Shown: piece after piece, positions 7,701-14,284 of the stretch
How the letters are laid out: the number at the start of each line of letters is the position of its first letter
How positions within the stretch are numbered: position 1 is the stretch's first letter
Origin: JAYPWI01 sp038135065
GTDB lineage: Bacteria > Actinomycetota > Acidimicrobiia > Acidimicrobiales > Poriferisodalaceae
Direction: 5' to 3'
DNA length: 27,924 bases
NCBI GenBank assembly: GCA_038135065.1
Contig: JAYPWI010000037.1
Span: 1-27,924, forward strand
Program-made: the position numbers and the translations under genes
Notes under the pieces: generated by a model
What the model was told of the DNA's origin: nothing
Seen by the model: the letters and a program-made list of their open reading frames with translations, nothing else
Database searches by the model: none

Positions 7701-8285
7701 GCTGGACTCGGTGACCGTGACCGATACCGACCCCTCGGTACCGCCAGTGCGGATCAGGGAGATGACGTGGGGGCTGTCGCTGTCGGTCTCCGAGACCTCT
7801 GAACTCGCAATCGAAAAGGCGAGGGTGCCTGCGTCACCGTCATCGGCGATAGCGACTGACGTCGGTTCAGGCAACGAGCTTCCGTCGCTCGAGTTGGACA
7901 GGCCAATAGTGAAGGACTCGCCCGTTTCCCCGTCCGTGTCATCGATGGCGGTGACCGTCAGGGTCTGACTGGCCTCCCCGGCGGCGAAGTTCAGAATGCC
8001 GTCGACGAGACCGTCGCCCTCGGCCGTGACCTCGACATCGGACTCGTTGCTCCCGCCGATTGCCAGGTCGATCGTCTCGCCCAACGTGGCATCGGTCCGC
8101 GTCACGGTGAACACGGCGGCAACGCCCTCGGTGACCGAGGTCGGTCCCGTCACGGTGACGGTCCCCGCGGCAGTAGCCGTCGAACTCGCACCGATCACCG
8201 TCGATGCAGCCAACAGCATTGCGGCTGCGACCCGACTACTCCGTCGGCCCGCCAAAAATGAAGCCACCCGTCGTCCTCCGTCCAC
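4740..8285 (-). CDS. Large secreted modular protein: Calx-beta, cadherin-like, RTX-like and propeller-like repeats (contains assembly gap)
   Basis: About 1180 residues from GTG 8285. Residues 1-40 are a signal peptide ending TATAA. Two Calx-beta-type domains follow (about 41-148 and 150-260). Then come tandem cadherin-like/VCBS-type domains opening with PPVAVDDDYQTGEDE, APEAVDDAYQVSEDS and PPVAADDLVVDVD, each with an NDSD calcium-type motif and PDGSF.YTP. The second is interrupted by 100 Ns. An RTX-like stretch (DTIDGNGGDDIIITFGGNDTI, nt about 6360-6540) should bind calcium. A long beta-rich region follows. The last ~270 residues (nt about 4743-5550) hold six repeats of roughly 48 residues, the best reading GYWMVASDGGIFAFGDA. 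That repeat is widespread in Actinobacteria and looks like a six-bladed propeller. There is no C-terminal sorting motif or membrane helix, so it is probably released or held at the surface non-covalently. An adhesion or matrix role is inference. Confidence 0.85.
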   Translation of the reverse strand: MDGGRRVASFLAGRRSSRVAAAMLLAASTVIGASSTATAAGTVTVTGPTSVTEGVAAVFTVTRTDATLGETIDLAIGGSNESDVEVTAEGDGLVDGILNFAAGEASQTLTVTAIDDTDGETGESFTIGLSNSSDGSSLPEPTSVAIADDGDAGTLAFSIASSEVSETDSDSPHVISLIRTGGTEGSVSVTVTESSDDVAIANPLVTFASGVSVQTVTISIVGDSVPEGEHSAALGLSSFTGGSSAGTPSAHTVVITDDDEPPVAVDDDYQTGEDERLVVSAGAGVRANDSDSEDSTAALTVSLVTDVTSGALDLQPDGSFSYTPDENFVGSDVFVYRVTDTEGSSDDGRVEITVTSTNDAPEAVDDAYQVSEDSILXXXXXXXXXXXXXXXXXXXXXXXXXXXXXXXXXXVRANDSDVDDDRGDLTISLESGVANGTLLLNPDGSFTYTPSANFSGSDSFEYLVTDPDGESATATAVITVSDVNAPPVAADDLVVDVDRSATTAVDVLGNDSDQDGDELAVVAWDATSEQGGEVDCGIANVCRYTPPEDHLGPDTFSYSVGDGIDATTADVTLLVGMPRACDQTGRNLLGTEGQDVLCGTDLADTIDGNGGDDIIITFGGNDTILPGSGSAVVDAGGGQDTIILLGTPQADVVNLSDRFVDGVEIIDVEEVELDLQGGDDRAVVVPSATTAFVLVGGPGFDGLTYQEAAVDNVVDSGSTITADGVEPVAYTQFETVATEGLLFLGTPEAEDSPIFINSPAEGLRIDLLGGDDLITVVFGSLLGPVVVVDSGEDGTDTLAVIGTSTGESIEVSRARLLRGSEEVRYSDMEVVVVDGAGGDDTLVLDFGAVEVGAAATGVTFVLQGGAGTDLLTGETDLSCVIDRTSSPLTIDLDDGTVIEVADTLEGVDITCAGIRHVVSGASGYWMARASGGISAFGDVQDHGDVIGGGALVALENHPANIGVWAVESDGTVHAMGRVDHLGDVDHLSLARPLVSMSATNTGEGYYLVGEDGGVFAFGDAGYHGSLPGVLGPGVLPNEPIVGSVASPSGPGYWLVAADGGVFAFGEGAGYFGSVPQVLPPGQRLVRPVVGMAATASGRGYWMVASDGGIFAFGDAVYHGSVPQILGPGVLPNEPIVGIVASPTGGGYWIVARDGGVFAFGDAAFEGSLGGTGVTDVVAFAG
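4743..5550 (-). repeat. Six tandem propeller-like repeats in the secreted protein
   Basis: Protein-level repeats with core GYW-hydrophobic-V-A-x-DGG-V-FAFGDA. The first two copies (GYWMARASGG, GVWAVESDGT) are degenerate and the last four well conserved. Spacers such as ILGPGVLPNEPIVG recur in alternate copies, which suggests duplication of a two-repeat unit. Confidence 0.75.
7056..7155. other. Assembly gap of 100 Ns inside a cadherin-like repeat
   Basis: Exactly 100 Ns, a conventional placeholder for a gap of unknown size. It interrupts the secreted-protein gene between the end of the VSEDSIL strand and the next VRANDSD motif. The frame on both sides happens to agree across 100 Ns, but the true length is not known. 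Confidence 0.97.
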
Positions 8286-8296
8286 GTGACGGGGTC

Positions 8297-8302
8297 AGCC
8301 TA
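8297..8302 (-). promoter_or_regulatory. -10 hexamer TAGGCT for the large secreted protein
   Basis: TAGGCT on the minus strand, 11 nt before GTG 8285, would give a leader of only about 5 nt. The upstream lipB-lipA gene ends at 8378, so the 92-nt spacer can hold a separate promoter. A short direct repeat GTGGGCTA occurs twice just upstream. Confidence 0.45.
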
Positions 8303-8377
8303 GCCCACCATGTAGCCCACGTTGGGTGGCAAATAACACCCACTGACTACCCATCGTGGTGGATTGCTCGGATCGCC

Positions 8378-10069
8378 TCAGCGAATTGGGGGAGCGATCG
8401 ACCCAGCTCGGTAACTCGATCGGGTGAGGGGCGATGCCTGCACATGGCCGATGCCGGCGTCGAGACCCACCTTCACCCAGCGGTCGTAGCTCGAAGGTTC
8501 GACCCAGCGCTGCACGGGGACATGATGGGTGGTGGGCCGCAGGTACTGCCCGATGGTCACGATGTCGACCCCGACAGCGGCAAGGTCGCGCAGGGTTGCG
8601 TCCACCTCCGCGTCGTTCTCACCGATACCTACGATGATGCCCGATTTGGTCGAGACCCCTCCGTGGGCGGCGGCCCTGGCAAGCACAGCCAGGGAGCGGG
8701 CGTAAGCGGCAGAGGGCCGGACGGCCCGTTGCATACGGGCCACCGTCTCGATGTTGTGGTTCAGCACTGCGGGTCCGGCAGCCAGCACGGCCTCCAACGC
8801 AGCGCGGTCACCGCCGAAGTCGGGAATCAGTACCTCGACATCCGTCCCCGGGCAGCGCGCCCCGATGGCCTCGATGACGCTGACGAACCCAGCTGCTCCC
8901 CCATCGTCGAGGTCATCACGAGCGACGGCCGTGACCACAACATGGTCGAGCTGCATGCGGGCCACCGCTTCGGCAACTCGCTCGCCTTCTCCGGGATCGA
9001 GAGGAAGCGGCTTGCGGGTGTCGACCAGACAGAACCCACATGCCCGTGTGCACCGCTCGCCATTGATCATGAAGGTGGCGGTCCCCTCCCCCCAACACTC
9101 GTAGATGTTGGGACAGCCCGCCTCCTCACACACTGTGACGAGCTCGAGCTCCCGCATCGTCGCCTTCAGCCGTCGGTAGCCGTCGTTGAGGTCGATCCGC
9201 GCCTTCATCCAGCTCGGCTTGCGTTCCGAGATGGCAAATCCGGCACCCGCGCCGGCCTCGTCGAGGCGGCGACGGCGGCGGGCCGTGGTGTCGCCGGCCC
9301 GACCGATGGTGAGGCCTTCCGCCACAGACACCGAAGGGGGCCCAGCACCGGTCAGCGTGTCGCCGGGGCCAGCCCCCCGGCTGAACGGGCTGAGATCACC
9401 CTCGTCCTGCCGCCAGGCGACGTCATGGCGTTCCACCTCGCGGTGACCGAATGCGTCTGCAGCACGGGCGCACACGGCATCGACCACGGTCGCCATGTCG
9501 GTGTCGACCCCCTCGGCGAGCAAGCTGGTCACACCGAACTCTCGGATCCCACACGGCACGATGTGGTCGAACCAACCGAGATCCGTTGCCACGTTGAGGG
9601 CAAACCCATGCATGGCTCGTCCCCTGCGGAGGCGGACGCCGATGGCCGCGATCTTGCGGGGATCACCGGCGATATCCACCCACACCCCCGGGTACCGATC
9701 GATCCGCCCACAGCCTTCGAGCCCGACATCGCCGAGCACATCGATGAGAAGTTGCTCGATGGTTCTGACGTAGGCCGTCGTATCGGCCAGACCGCCTCCC
9801 CGGCGCCCCGGTACGTCGAGCACCGGATAGCCAGTCAACTGACCGGGGCCGTGATAGGTGATGTCACCCCCTCGATCCGTGCGGAAGAATCGAGCTCCCA
9901 CGGCGCCGGGATCGCTGAGGAGGTTCCCAGGGTCGGCGTTCGGGCCACCGGTGAACACATGGTCGTGCTCGAGCAGCAGAAGATGATTGGTTCGTCCGCC
10001 GAACAGCCGATGCTGGAGGTCCAAGGCCTCTGGGTAGCTGACCCGACCCAACCAGCGGATATCGAGCAC
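8378..10069 (-). CDS. lipB-lipA: Fused octanoyltransferase-lipoyl synthase (LipB-LipA)
   Basis: One 563-residue frame carries both lipoate-synthesis enzymes. Residues 1-215 are LipB, which moves octanoate from acyl carrier protein to lipoyl domains: RGGDITYHGPGQL (66-78), Lys139 in the KIAAIGVR motif and the acyl-accepting Cys173 in VPCGI. Residues about 283-563 are LipA, the radical-SAM enzyme that inserts two sulfurs. The auxiliary cluster CEEAGCPNIYEC gives C314, C319, C325. The radical-SAM CTRACGFC gives C340, C344, C347. The C-terminal RSSY serine motif is at 550-553. Every catalytic residue is present in both halves. The ~70-residue linker is Gly/Ala/Arg-rich and probably flexible; no stop codon separates the parts. 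The GTG start follows the TAG stop of the E2 gene with no nucleotide between (TAGGTG), so translation should be coupled. In M. tuberculosis lipB and lipA are separate neighbours downstream of dlaT. Confidence 0.93.
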   Translation of the reverse strand: MLDIRWLGRVSYPEALDLQHRLFGGRTNHLLLLEHDHVFTGGPNADPGNLLSDPGAVGARFFRTDRGGDITYHGPGQLTGYPVLDVPGRRGGGLADTTAYVRTIEQLLIDVLGDVGLEGCGRIDRYPGVWVDIAGDPRKIAAIGVRLRRGRAMHGFALNVATDLGWFDHIVPCGIREFGVTSLLAEGVDTDMATVVDAVCARAADAFGHREVERHDVAWRQDEGDLSPFSRGAGPGDTLTGAGPPSVSVAEGLTIGRAGDTTARRRRRLDEAGAGAGFAISERKPSWMKARIDLNDGYRRLKATMRELELVTVCEEAGCPNIYECWGEGTATFMINGERCTRACGFCLVDTRKPLPLDPGEGERVAEAVARMQLDHVVVTAVARDDLDDGGAAGFVSVIEAIGARCPGTDVEVLIPDFGGDRAALEAVLAAGPAVLNHNIETVARMQRAVRPSAAYARSLAVLARAAAHGGVSTKSGIIVGIGENDAEVDATLRDLAAVGVDIVTIGQYLRPTTHHVPVQRWVEPSSYDRWVKVGLDAGIGHVQASPLTRSSYRAGSIAPPIR

Positions 10070-11437
10070 CTAGAACTCCGACTCCCAATCCCGGTGCTCG
10101 AGGATCTCCTTCACCTGACGGAGGAATCCGGCCGCATAGCTCCCGTCGAATGCCCGATGGTCCCAGGCCAAGGCGAGATGTCCGACCGAGTGCACCACGA
10201 TGGTCTCGTTGCCGAACCGGTCGGTCGCTACCACGGGTCGACGGGACACCCCATCGGTCGACAACACTGCGACCTGTGGCTGGTTGATGATGGCCGCGGT
10301 GGTGTACGTGCCGAACGAGCCGTTGTTCGAAATGGTGAACGTGCCGCCCGAGATGTCGTCCGCACCGAGGCGACGGACACGCGCCCGCTCCGCCAGGTCG
10401 TTCAACGACCGGGCCAGCGCCACCATGCGCAGTCCGTCCGCTTGGTGGATGACGGGCACGATCAGACCCTCGAGATCGAGATCAACCGCAACGCCGATGT
10501 TCCGGTCCCGATGGACGCGGAGACCTTGGCCCTCCACCGAGGCGTTCATGTGGGGCCAGTCGCCCAAGGCATCCACCACGGCCCGCAGCACGAACGGCAG
10601 GTACGTCAGGCTGGAGCCCTCCTGAGCCTTCCATGCCTCCTTGTGGCGTTGACGCACCTGCTCGACATTCTCGTAGTCGACCTCCATCACCGTGAGGGCG
10701 TGGGGGGCCACGGTCACCGAATGCACCATGTGCTCGGCCGTACGTCGCCGGATGTTGTTGAAGGGCACGAAGTCCGAGGCATCGGTCGAGACGGCCGGAC
10801 CGGTAGCGGCCGGCGCTCGCACAGGGAGCGAGGGAGGCGGTGGTGGTGGTGGAGTCGGTGCCGGTGCTACGGGGGCCTCGGCGGTTGCGACTTCGGCCTG
10901 GCGCAGGTCGTCCAGAAGGTCGAGGACATCGTTGCGGGTGATGCGCCCGCCGACCCCGGTTCCCGTGATGGCATCTGGATCGAGGCCGTGCTCACGAACC
11001 AGGCGACGCACTACGGGGGACAGCAGGCGGCCATCAGGCTGCTGCTGGGATGCAGATGCCGCCGGTGTCGTCGCGTCGAGCTGAGGATCGGGGACTGCGG
11101 GATCGGGTAGCGGCTGCTGAGCCACCGGTTGGGGATCGTGCGCGGGCGGGACTGCGTCGACCGGGTCGGCACCGCCAGCGGGCACGGAACTGGTTGCGGC
11201 TGTGCTGTCTGCCACGACCGCCAGAACCGTGCCCACCTCGACCGTCTCGCCTTCGGCGACGATGATCTCGCTGACGATGCCGGCGACCGGACTGGGGACC
11301 TCGCTGTCGACCTTGTCGGTCGACACCTCGTAGAGCATCTCGTCGATCGCCACCATGTCTCCCACCCGCTTGAACCAGCGGGTGATGGTGCCCTCGGTCA
11401 CCGTCTCTCCGAGTTGGGGAAGTGCTACCTCAGCCAT
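10070..11437 (-). CDS. dlaT: Dihydrolipoamide acyltransferase, E2 of a 2-oxoacid dehydrogenase complex (DlaT-type)
   Basis: 455 residues with the usual three parts. A single N-terminal lipoyl domain has the lipoylated lysine K42 in STDKVDSEVPSP. An Ala/Pro-rich linker leads to an E1/E3-binding domain (LLSPVVRRLVREHGLDPDAITGTGVGGRITRNDVL). A second Pro-rich linker leads to the catalytic domain ending in WDHRAFDG, with the catalytic His427 and Asp431. It transfers the acyl group from lipoate to CoA. One lipoyl domain and the motif SFGTYTTAAIINQPQVAVL resemble mycobacterial DlaT. Pyruvate is the likely substrate since an aceE gene lies in the window, but a branched-chain or 2-oxoglutarate role is not excluded. 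A Shine-Dalgarno AGGAG overlaps the lpd stop, 8 nt before ATG 11437. Confidence 0.93.
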   Translation of the reverse strand: MAEVALPQLGETVTEGTITRWFKRVGDMVAIDEMLYEVSTDKVDSEVPSPVAGIVSEIIVAEGETVEVGTVLAVVADSTAATSSVPAGGADPVDAVPPAHDPQPVAQQPLPDPAVPDPQLDATTPAASASQQQPDGRLLSPVVRRLVREHGLDPDAITGTGVGGRITRNDVLDLLDDLRQAEVATAEAPVAPAPTPPPPPPPSLPVRAPAATGPAVSTDASDFVPFNNIRRRTAEHMVHSVTVAPHALTVMEVDYENVEQVRQRHKEAWKAQEGSSLTYLPFVLRAVVDALGDWPHMNASVEGQGLRVHRDRNIGVAVDLDLEGLIVPVIHQADGLRMVALARSLNDLAERARVRRLGADDISGGTFTISNNGSFGTYTTAAIINQPQVAVLSTDGVSRRPVVATDRFGNETIVVHSVGHLALAWDHRAFDGSYAAGFLRQVKEILEHRDWESEF

Positions 11438-11447
11438 GTCGGGCTCC

Positions 11448-12854
11448 TCAGCCGTGCAGCGCCCGACCGGTCAGGTCGAGGATCGTCTCACCGAATAGTT
11501 CGGACAGGGTCGGGTGGGGTTGGATGAAGGCTGCAACCTCGTCGACGGTGGCCTCCCAGTTCACGGCCAGGTAGCCCTGACCGAGTTGCTCGGTCACCCA
11601 CGGACCCATCATGTGCACGCCAAGAATACGGCCGGCACGCCCATCGGCTTGTTTCAGGGCAATCACCTTGACCATGCCCTCGGTCTCGTTGACGATCATG
11701 GCCCTGGAGTTCCCAGTGAACCGATGCTTGCTGACGACGACGTCCAAGCCGGCGTCACGAGCTTGCTCCTCGGTCATTCCAGCGAATGCCACCTCGGGAT
11801 GGCAGTAGATGGCCCACGGCACCTTGTCGTAGTCGATGGGCATCGGGTCCTCGTCGAGGATGTCCTTCACGACCAGGATCGCCTCCGCAAACCCGACGTG
11901 GGCCAACTGCGGGGTGTCAACGAGGTCACCCATCGCATAGACGCCAGGCTCACCGGTCCGGCAGAACTCATCGACAGCTACGAAGCCACGTTGGTCGGTC
12001 ACCACCCCGGTGCCCTCCAACCCGAGAAGGTCGGCGAATGGTCGGCGACCGACCGACACCACCACGACGTCCACGTCGATGTCGTCGCCGCCATCGAGAT
12101 GCACCCTGGTGCCGCCGCCCGGCTGGGGCGTGTGCCCGGTCACCTGTACACCGGTGCGAACGCCGATCCCACGGCGAGCGAAGGCGCGGGCCAGAAGTTT
12201 CCCGATGTCGGCATCGACACCAGGAACGATCTGCGGGGCGTACTCGAGGATCGTCACCTCGGAACCGAGATCGGCCATCATCGACGCGAACTCGCATCCG
12301 ATTGCCCCGCCGCCGATGACGGCTGCCCGACCTGGGATCTCGGTCATCGACAGCACCTCGTCCGAGGTCAGCACCACCGTCCCGTCGACGTCGAAACCGG
12401 GTATCGACCTGGGAACCGAACCTGCGGCGAGCACGACCCGTTCCGCAGTCACCGTTGTCGTCGAACCGTCGAGCGCCTCGATGCTCACCGTCCGCCCAGG
12501 ACCTAGGCGTCCCGTGCCCGCCAGGATCGCTACCTTGCGACGGGCCAGCAACCCGCTGACCCCGTTGGCCAACCCGTCGACGATCCGTTGTTTACGAGCC
12601 TGGGTGATGGCGAAGTCGAGTTGTGGCGCACCGGCGAGCACACCGAACTCCGCCGCATCGGCCACCGTGCGGTGGACGGCCGCTGTCTCGAGCAACTCCT
12701 TGGCTGGGATACAGCCACGGTGCAAGCAGGTACCGCCGACCTTGTCGCGCTCGACCAAGGCGACCGACAGCCCGCCTGCGCCCGCGTAGAGAGCGGCCGC
12801 GTAGCCTGCCGGCCCTCCGCCGATGATGACCAAGTCGTAGTGGTTGTCGCTCAT
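11448..12854 (-). CDS. lpd: Dihydrolipoyl dehydrogenase (E3)
   Basis: 468 residues. The FAD dinucleotide fold is at the N-terminus (IIGGGPAGYAAALYA). The redox disulfide is C43/C48 in GGTCLHRGCIPAKEL. The NAD-binding GGGAIGCEFA and the second FAD motif YAMGDL follow. The C-terminal HPTLSELFGE provides the active-site His and Glu. It reoxidises dihydrolipoamide on E2 and passes electrons to NAD. It is first of the lpd-E2-lipBA series, with 10 nt before E2. The leader has GAGG 4 nt before the ATG, and TACCCT about 33 nt upstream could be the -10, so unlike many neighbours this gene appears to have a short 5' leader. Confidence 0.95.
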   Translation of the reverse strand: MSDNHYDLVIIGGGPAGYAAALYAGAGGLSVALVERDKVGGTCLHRGCIPAKELLETAAVHRTVADAAEFGVLAGAPQLDFAITQARKQRIVDGLANGVSGLLARRKVAILAGTGRLGPGRTVSIEALDGSTTTVTAERVVLAAGSVPRSIPGFDVDGTVVLTSDEVLSMTEIPGRAAVIGGGAIGCEFASMMADLGSEVTILEYAPQIVPGVDADIGKLLARAFARRGIGVRTGVQVTGHTPQPGGGTRVHLDGGDDIDVDVVVVSVGRRPFADLLGLEGTGVVTDQRGFVAVDEFCRTGEPGVYAMGDLVDTPQLAHVGFAEAILVVKDILDEDPMPIDYDKVPWAIYCHPEVAFAGMTEEQARDAGLDVVVSKHRFTGNSRAMIVNETEGMVKVIALKQADGRAGRILGVHMMGPWVTEQLGQGYLAVNWEATVDEVAAFIQPHPTLSELFGETILDLTGRALHG

Positions 12855-12868
12855 GAGCCTCGGATTCC

Positions 12869-12911
12869 GGGCAGCACCTGTAGCCCAAGGGTACCGACCA
12901 AGCGGCTGCCC
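12869..12911. repeat. Inverted repeat GGGCAGC...GCTGCCC upstream of lpd
   Basis: Seven-base arms at 12869-12875 and 12905-12911, with a 29-nt loop that contains the putative lpd -10. It could be a weak terminator of the M23 peptidase gene, which stops just beyond it, or a regulatory structure. No T-run follows. Confidence 0.3.
12888..12893 (-). promoter_or_regulatory. Putative -10 hexamer TACCCT for the lpd operon
   Basis: TACCCT on the minus strand would place the transcription start near 12881, giving a leader of about 27 nt that includes the GAGG Shine-Dalgarno. Confidence 0.35.
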
Positions 12912-12929
12912 CCGGCGAGGACGCGCCGA

Positions 12930-14072
12930 TCAGCGACGGAGCAGTGTCCGGGGATCCTCGGCAACCCCGTCCCGCCGGAGTTCGAAGTGCAGGTGAGGGC
13001 CCGTGCTCCGCCCCGTCGAGCCCACCGCACCGACCCGCCGACCGACTGCGACCTCCTGGCCGCGCGCGACGTCGATGCTGCTGAGATGGGCGTAGAGGGT
13101 GATGACCTTCCCGCCGTGGCTCACCACCACGAGCAGCCCGAAGCTCCCCATCGGCCCTGCGTGGGTCACCGTCCCCCGAGCCGAGGCGACGACGGGAGTT
13201 CCGGTCGGGGCTGCGATGTCGATGCCGTTGTGGTTGCGACCCCACCGCGGCCCGAATTCCGAACTGACCCAACCGGAGGCTGGCCAGACCAACGACGATG
13301 GCGGCTGCTGCGCGGCTCGGGCCATCTCGATCTCGATACGTCGAATCATGTCGAGCAGTTGCCGCTCCTCGTCGGCGAGTGCGTCGATCTCCCGTCTGTG
13401 CTCTTCCAACCTCTCCTGGAGCACCTCGCGCGCCAGCGCCTGCTCGGCTCGCAGGGAAACGATGTCGCTGCGCAGTTCCTCGACGCGTCGCGCTTGGTCC
13501 TCGGCGAAGGCAGCGAGATCATCGGCCGCCTCCTGAGCCGCCCGACGCTGCGCTCTCTGACGGCGGAGGCTCTCGAGCTCGGCGTGCCGATCGCCGGTCA
13601 CCGCCCGCATCAGCACAACTCGCCGAGCCGCATCGGCCGACTCACCGGCCACCAAGAGGGAGCCCCCGAGCTGCTCGACTGGCCGCACGTAGGTCGACAG
13701 CACCCCATCACCGAACTCGAGTAACTGCAGCTGTTCCTCGGCCACGACCCGTGCCAGATTGAGTCGACTCTGGGCAGCATGTCGCCTGGCCTGCCGCAAC
13801 TCGGCGTGGGCTTGGATCAAATCCACGCTCACATCGACCAACTGGACGTCGAGGGCAAGGATCATCCCCTCGAGTTGGCTCAAACTCTGTTCGAGTTCCC
13901 CTGCCTCCTCGACCATCTCCCGCTGAAGGCGCCTGTTCGACTCGAGTTGGCGTCGCTCCTCATCGGCTGCATCGGCGCCTGCCCCTTGCCCAACGACGAG
14001 CGACGTGACGACCAAGAGTGCTGCTGGCACACAACGCCAGTAACCCCTCAACCTGTCCCAACCGTGCAACAT
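12930..14072 (-). CDS. EnvC/NlpD-like secreted M23 peptidase with coiled coil
   Basis: About 380 residues from ATG 14072. A signal peptide (CVPAALLVVTSLVVGQGAGADA) precedes a long Arg/Glu/Gln/Leu-rich coiled coil of roughly 200 residues (EERRQLESNRRLQREMVEEA onward). A C-terminal LytM domain follows (WPASGWVSSEFGPRW). Its zinc and catalytic positions are intact: HNGID, YAHLSS and GPHLHFEL. Many EnvC-type activators have lost these residues, so this one may itself cut peptidoglycan crosslinks. The coiled-coil plus LytM layout suggests a cell-division or cell-separation role at the wall. The frame continues upstream to a TTG at 14114, but a TACTCT -10 candidate overlaps that codon, so ATG 14072 is preferred. 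Confidence 0.88.
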   Translation of the reverse strand: MLHGWDRLRGYWRCVPAALLVVTSLVVGQGAGADAADEERRQLESNRRLQREMVEEAGELEQSLSQLEGMILALDVQLVDVSVDLIQAHAELRQARRHAAQSRLNLARVVAEEQLQLLEFGDGVLSTYVRPVEQLGGSLLVAGESADAARRVVLMRAVTGDRHAELESLRRQRAQRRAAQEAADDLAAFAEDQARRVEELRSDIVSLRAEQALAREVLQERLEEHRREIDALADEERQLLDMIRRIEIEMARAAQQPPSSLVWPASGWVSSEFGPRWGRNHNGIDIAAPTGTPVVASARGTVTHAGPMGSFGLLVVVSHGGKVITLYAHLSSIDVARGQEVAVGRRVGAVGSTGRSTGPHLHFELRRDGVAEDPRTLLRR

Positions 14073-14113
14073 CCTGGCGCCGACCTGTCGGCCCCATACA
14101 ACCGCCCAGCGCA

Positions 14114-14119
14114 AGAGTA
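14114..14119 (-). promoter_or_regulatory. Putative -10 hexamer TACTCT for the M23 peptidase gene
   Basis: TACTCT fits TANNNT and predicts a start site near 14107, about 35 nt before ATG 14072. No clear Shine-Dalgarno is seen. Confidence 0.3.
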
Positions 14120-14135
14120 CAGGCGTGGAATCCGA

Positions 14136-14225
14136 TCAGAGGGTCATCGACACCTGCACCGCAAAGGCAATCAGGATCAGCAGCCCGGTAGCCAATGCAG
14201 TGATGATCAGTGCCTTGGTGCTCAC
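14136..14225 (-). CDS. 29-residue single-helix membrane peptide (small ORF)
   Basis: A short frame from GTG 14225 to TGA 14136 reads MSTKALIITALAT then GLLILIAFAVQVSMTL: a short basic start and one continuous hydrophobic helix, as in small membrane proteins. It lies in the 212-nt spacer between the M23 peptidase and the thioredoxin gene. A perfect TANNNT hexamer (TAGCGT) sits 7 nt before the GTG, the same leaderless arrangement as other genes here. I do not recognise a family. It is divergent from the thioredoxin gene and runs in the same direction as the M23 peptidase, ending 64 nt before its start. It could be a chance frame, but start, promoter and composition agree. Confidence 0.5.
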   Translation of the reverse strand: MSTKALIITALATGLLILIAFAVQVSMTL

Positions 14226-14232
14226 CGATCGC

Positions 14233-14238
14233 ACGCTA
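14233..14238 (-). promoter_or_regulatory. -10 hexamer TAGCGT, leaderless-type, for the small membrane ORF
   Basis: TAGCGT on the minus strand ends 7 nt before GTG 14225. A plus-strand hexamer for the divergent thioredoxin gene lies 35 nt away. Confidence 0.45.
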
Positions 14239-14272
14239 CCTGGCCCAGCGAGGAGGGCCACGGTCATCTGGT

Positions 14273-14278
14273 TAGTGT
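14273..14278 (+). promoter_or_regulatory. -10 hexamer TAGTGT, leaderless-type, for the thioredoxin-like gene
   Basis: TAGTGT ends 6 nt before GTG 14285 and 9 nt before the adjacent ATG 14288. The spacing favours the GTG. Confidence 0.45.
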
Positions 14279-14284
14279 GTCTCT

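Noticed and set aside
8204..11110. A 968-codon open frame on the plus strand opposite lipB-lipA and the E2 gene
   Set aside because: It is antisense to two clear enzymes with complete motifs, and its translation is rich in His, Arg, Gly and Asp with no domain. Long antisense frames are expected at this GC content.
12869..12911. Intrinsic terminator between the M23 peptidase and lpd
   Set aside because: The loop is 29 nt and there is no T-run, so I list it only as an inverted repeat with low confidence.
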